Assembly (NCBI GenBank): GCA_948560265.1
Contig: CAOXTD010000003.1
Coordinates: forward strand, 76,445-129,039
DNA: 52,595 nt
Reading direction: 5' to 3'
Source: an uncultured Clostridia bacterium
Lineage (GTDB): Bacteria; Bacillota; Clostridia; TANB77; CAG-508
Shown here: in pieces, positions 52,463-52,595 of the stretch
Layout of the letters: each line of letters begins with the position of its first letter
Position numbering within the stretch: position 1 is the first letter of the stretch
Program-made: the position numbers and the translations under genes
Notes under the pieces: model-generated
The model's input: only the letters and a program-made list of their open reading frames with translations
Databases searched by the model: none
What the model was told of the DNA's origin: nothing

Positions 52463-52595
52463 TTATATCATTGTTTTTAATTTTTTTCTATCGATCTTAC
52501 CATTTGCATTATATGGCATTCTATCTAAGCAATGTATTTCATTTGGACACATATATTTTGGTAATCGTTTTCCTGCTTGTTCTAGCAAGTCCTTT
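52463..52595 (-). CDS. C-terminal end of an AMP-dependent carrier-protein ligase (DltA-like), partial
   Basis: The last 43 codons of a gene continue beyond the window edge. They read as the C-terminal subdomain of an adenylating ligase: LPKYMCPNEI, then MPYNANGKIDRKKL, which contains the catalytic lysine of D-alanine:DltC and NRPS-type adenylation domains. The gene ends at TAA (52463-52465), 44 nt before the carrier protein. It probably charges that carrier protein. Only the tail is visible, so substrate specificity cannot be read. Confidence 0.8.
   Translation of the reverse strand, partial: KDLLEQAGKRLPKYMCPNEIHCLDRMPYNANGKIDRKKLKTMI

Overview
This window looks like chromosomal DNA from a low-GC member of the Clostridia (Bacillota), probably an uncultured gut-type lineage. 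The evidence is the AT-rich sequence, strong AGGAGG-type ribosome binding sites, a clostridial fatty-acid operon, teichoic-acid genes, a RelQ-type alarmone synthetase, and a DNA polymerase I without proofreading residues. Most genes lie on the minus strand. There are no rRNA, tRNA, CRISPR or insertion-sequence genes that I can support.

Layout by region. 1-5.3 kb: a small membrane protein, an acyl-CoA ligase, a small alarmone synthetase, two orphan genes and metK. 5.3-10.8 kb: a two-component system with a two-FtsX-domain ABC transporter, resembling peptide-antibiotic detoxification modules. 10.8-13.4 kb: an orphan gene and an alpha/beta-hydrolase operon. 13.6-24 kb: a long FAS-II operon (acyl ligase, birA, fabD, fabG, fabF, accB, fabZ, accC, accD, accA, fabI). 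24-31.6 kb: M23 peptidase, nitrilase, lytic transglycosylase, polA, an APH-fold kinase and capA. 31.6-37.8 kb: queH, ruvB, tagO, rpiA, tyrS and an acyltransferase. 37.9-52.6 kb: an envelope-polymer cluster (YfhO, three CDP-glycerol-type transferases, a cytidylyltransferase-SDR fusion, TagGH exporter) followed by a Dlt-like O-acylation operon cut by the window edge.

The most striking observation concerns translation. Three otherwise good genes (APH-fold kinase, tagO, tagG) are each split by a +1 frameshift. In all three the break sits exactly at an in-frame CGG codon. My by-eye scan of the other ordinary genes found no other in-frame CGG. The only other in-frame CGG codons are in three short, compositionally unusual orphan ORFs. 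This suggests either +1 recoding at CGG (skipping the C so that GGN is read as Gly, or decoding a CGGN quadruplet), or a systematic base-insertion artefact.

Other points of note: a 48-bp operator/promoter block shared by the two acyl-ligase genes, one of which heads the FAS operon; two REP-like elements with covarying, pseudoknot-compatible arms at gene 3' ends; long inverted-repeat elements between genes; and response-regulator-like direct repeats upstream of the ABC transporter.
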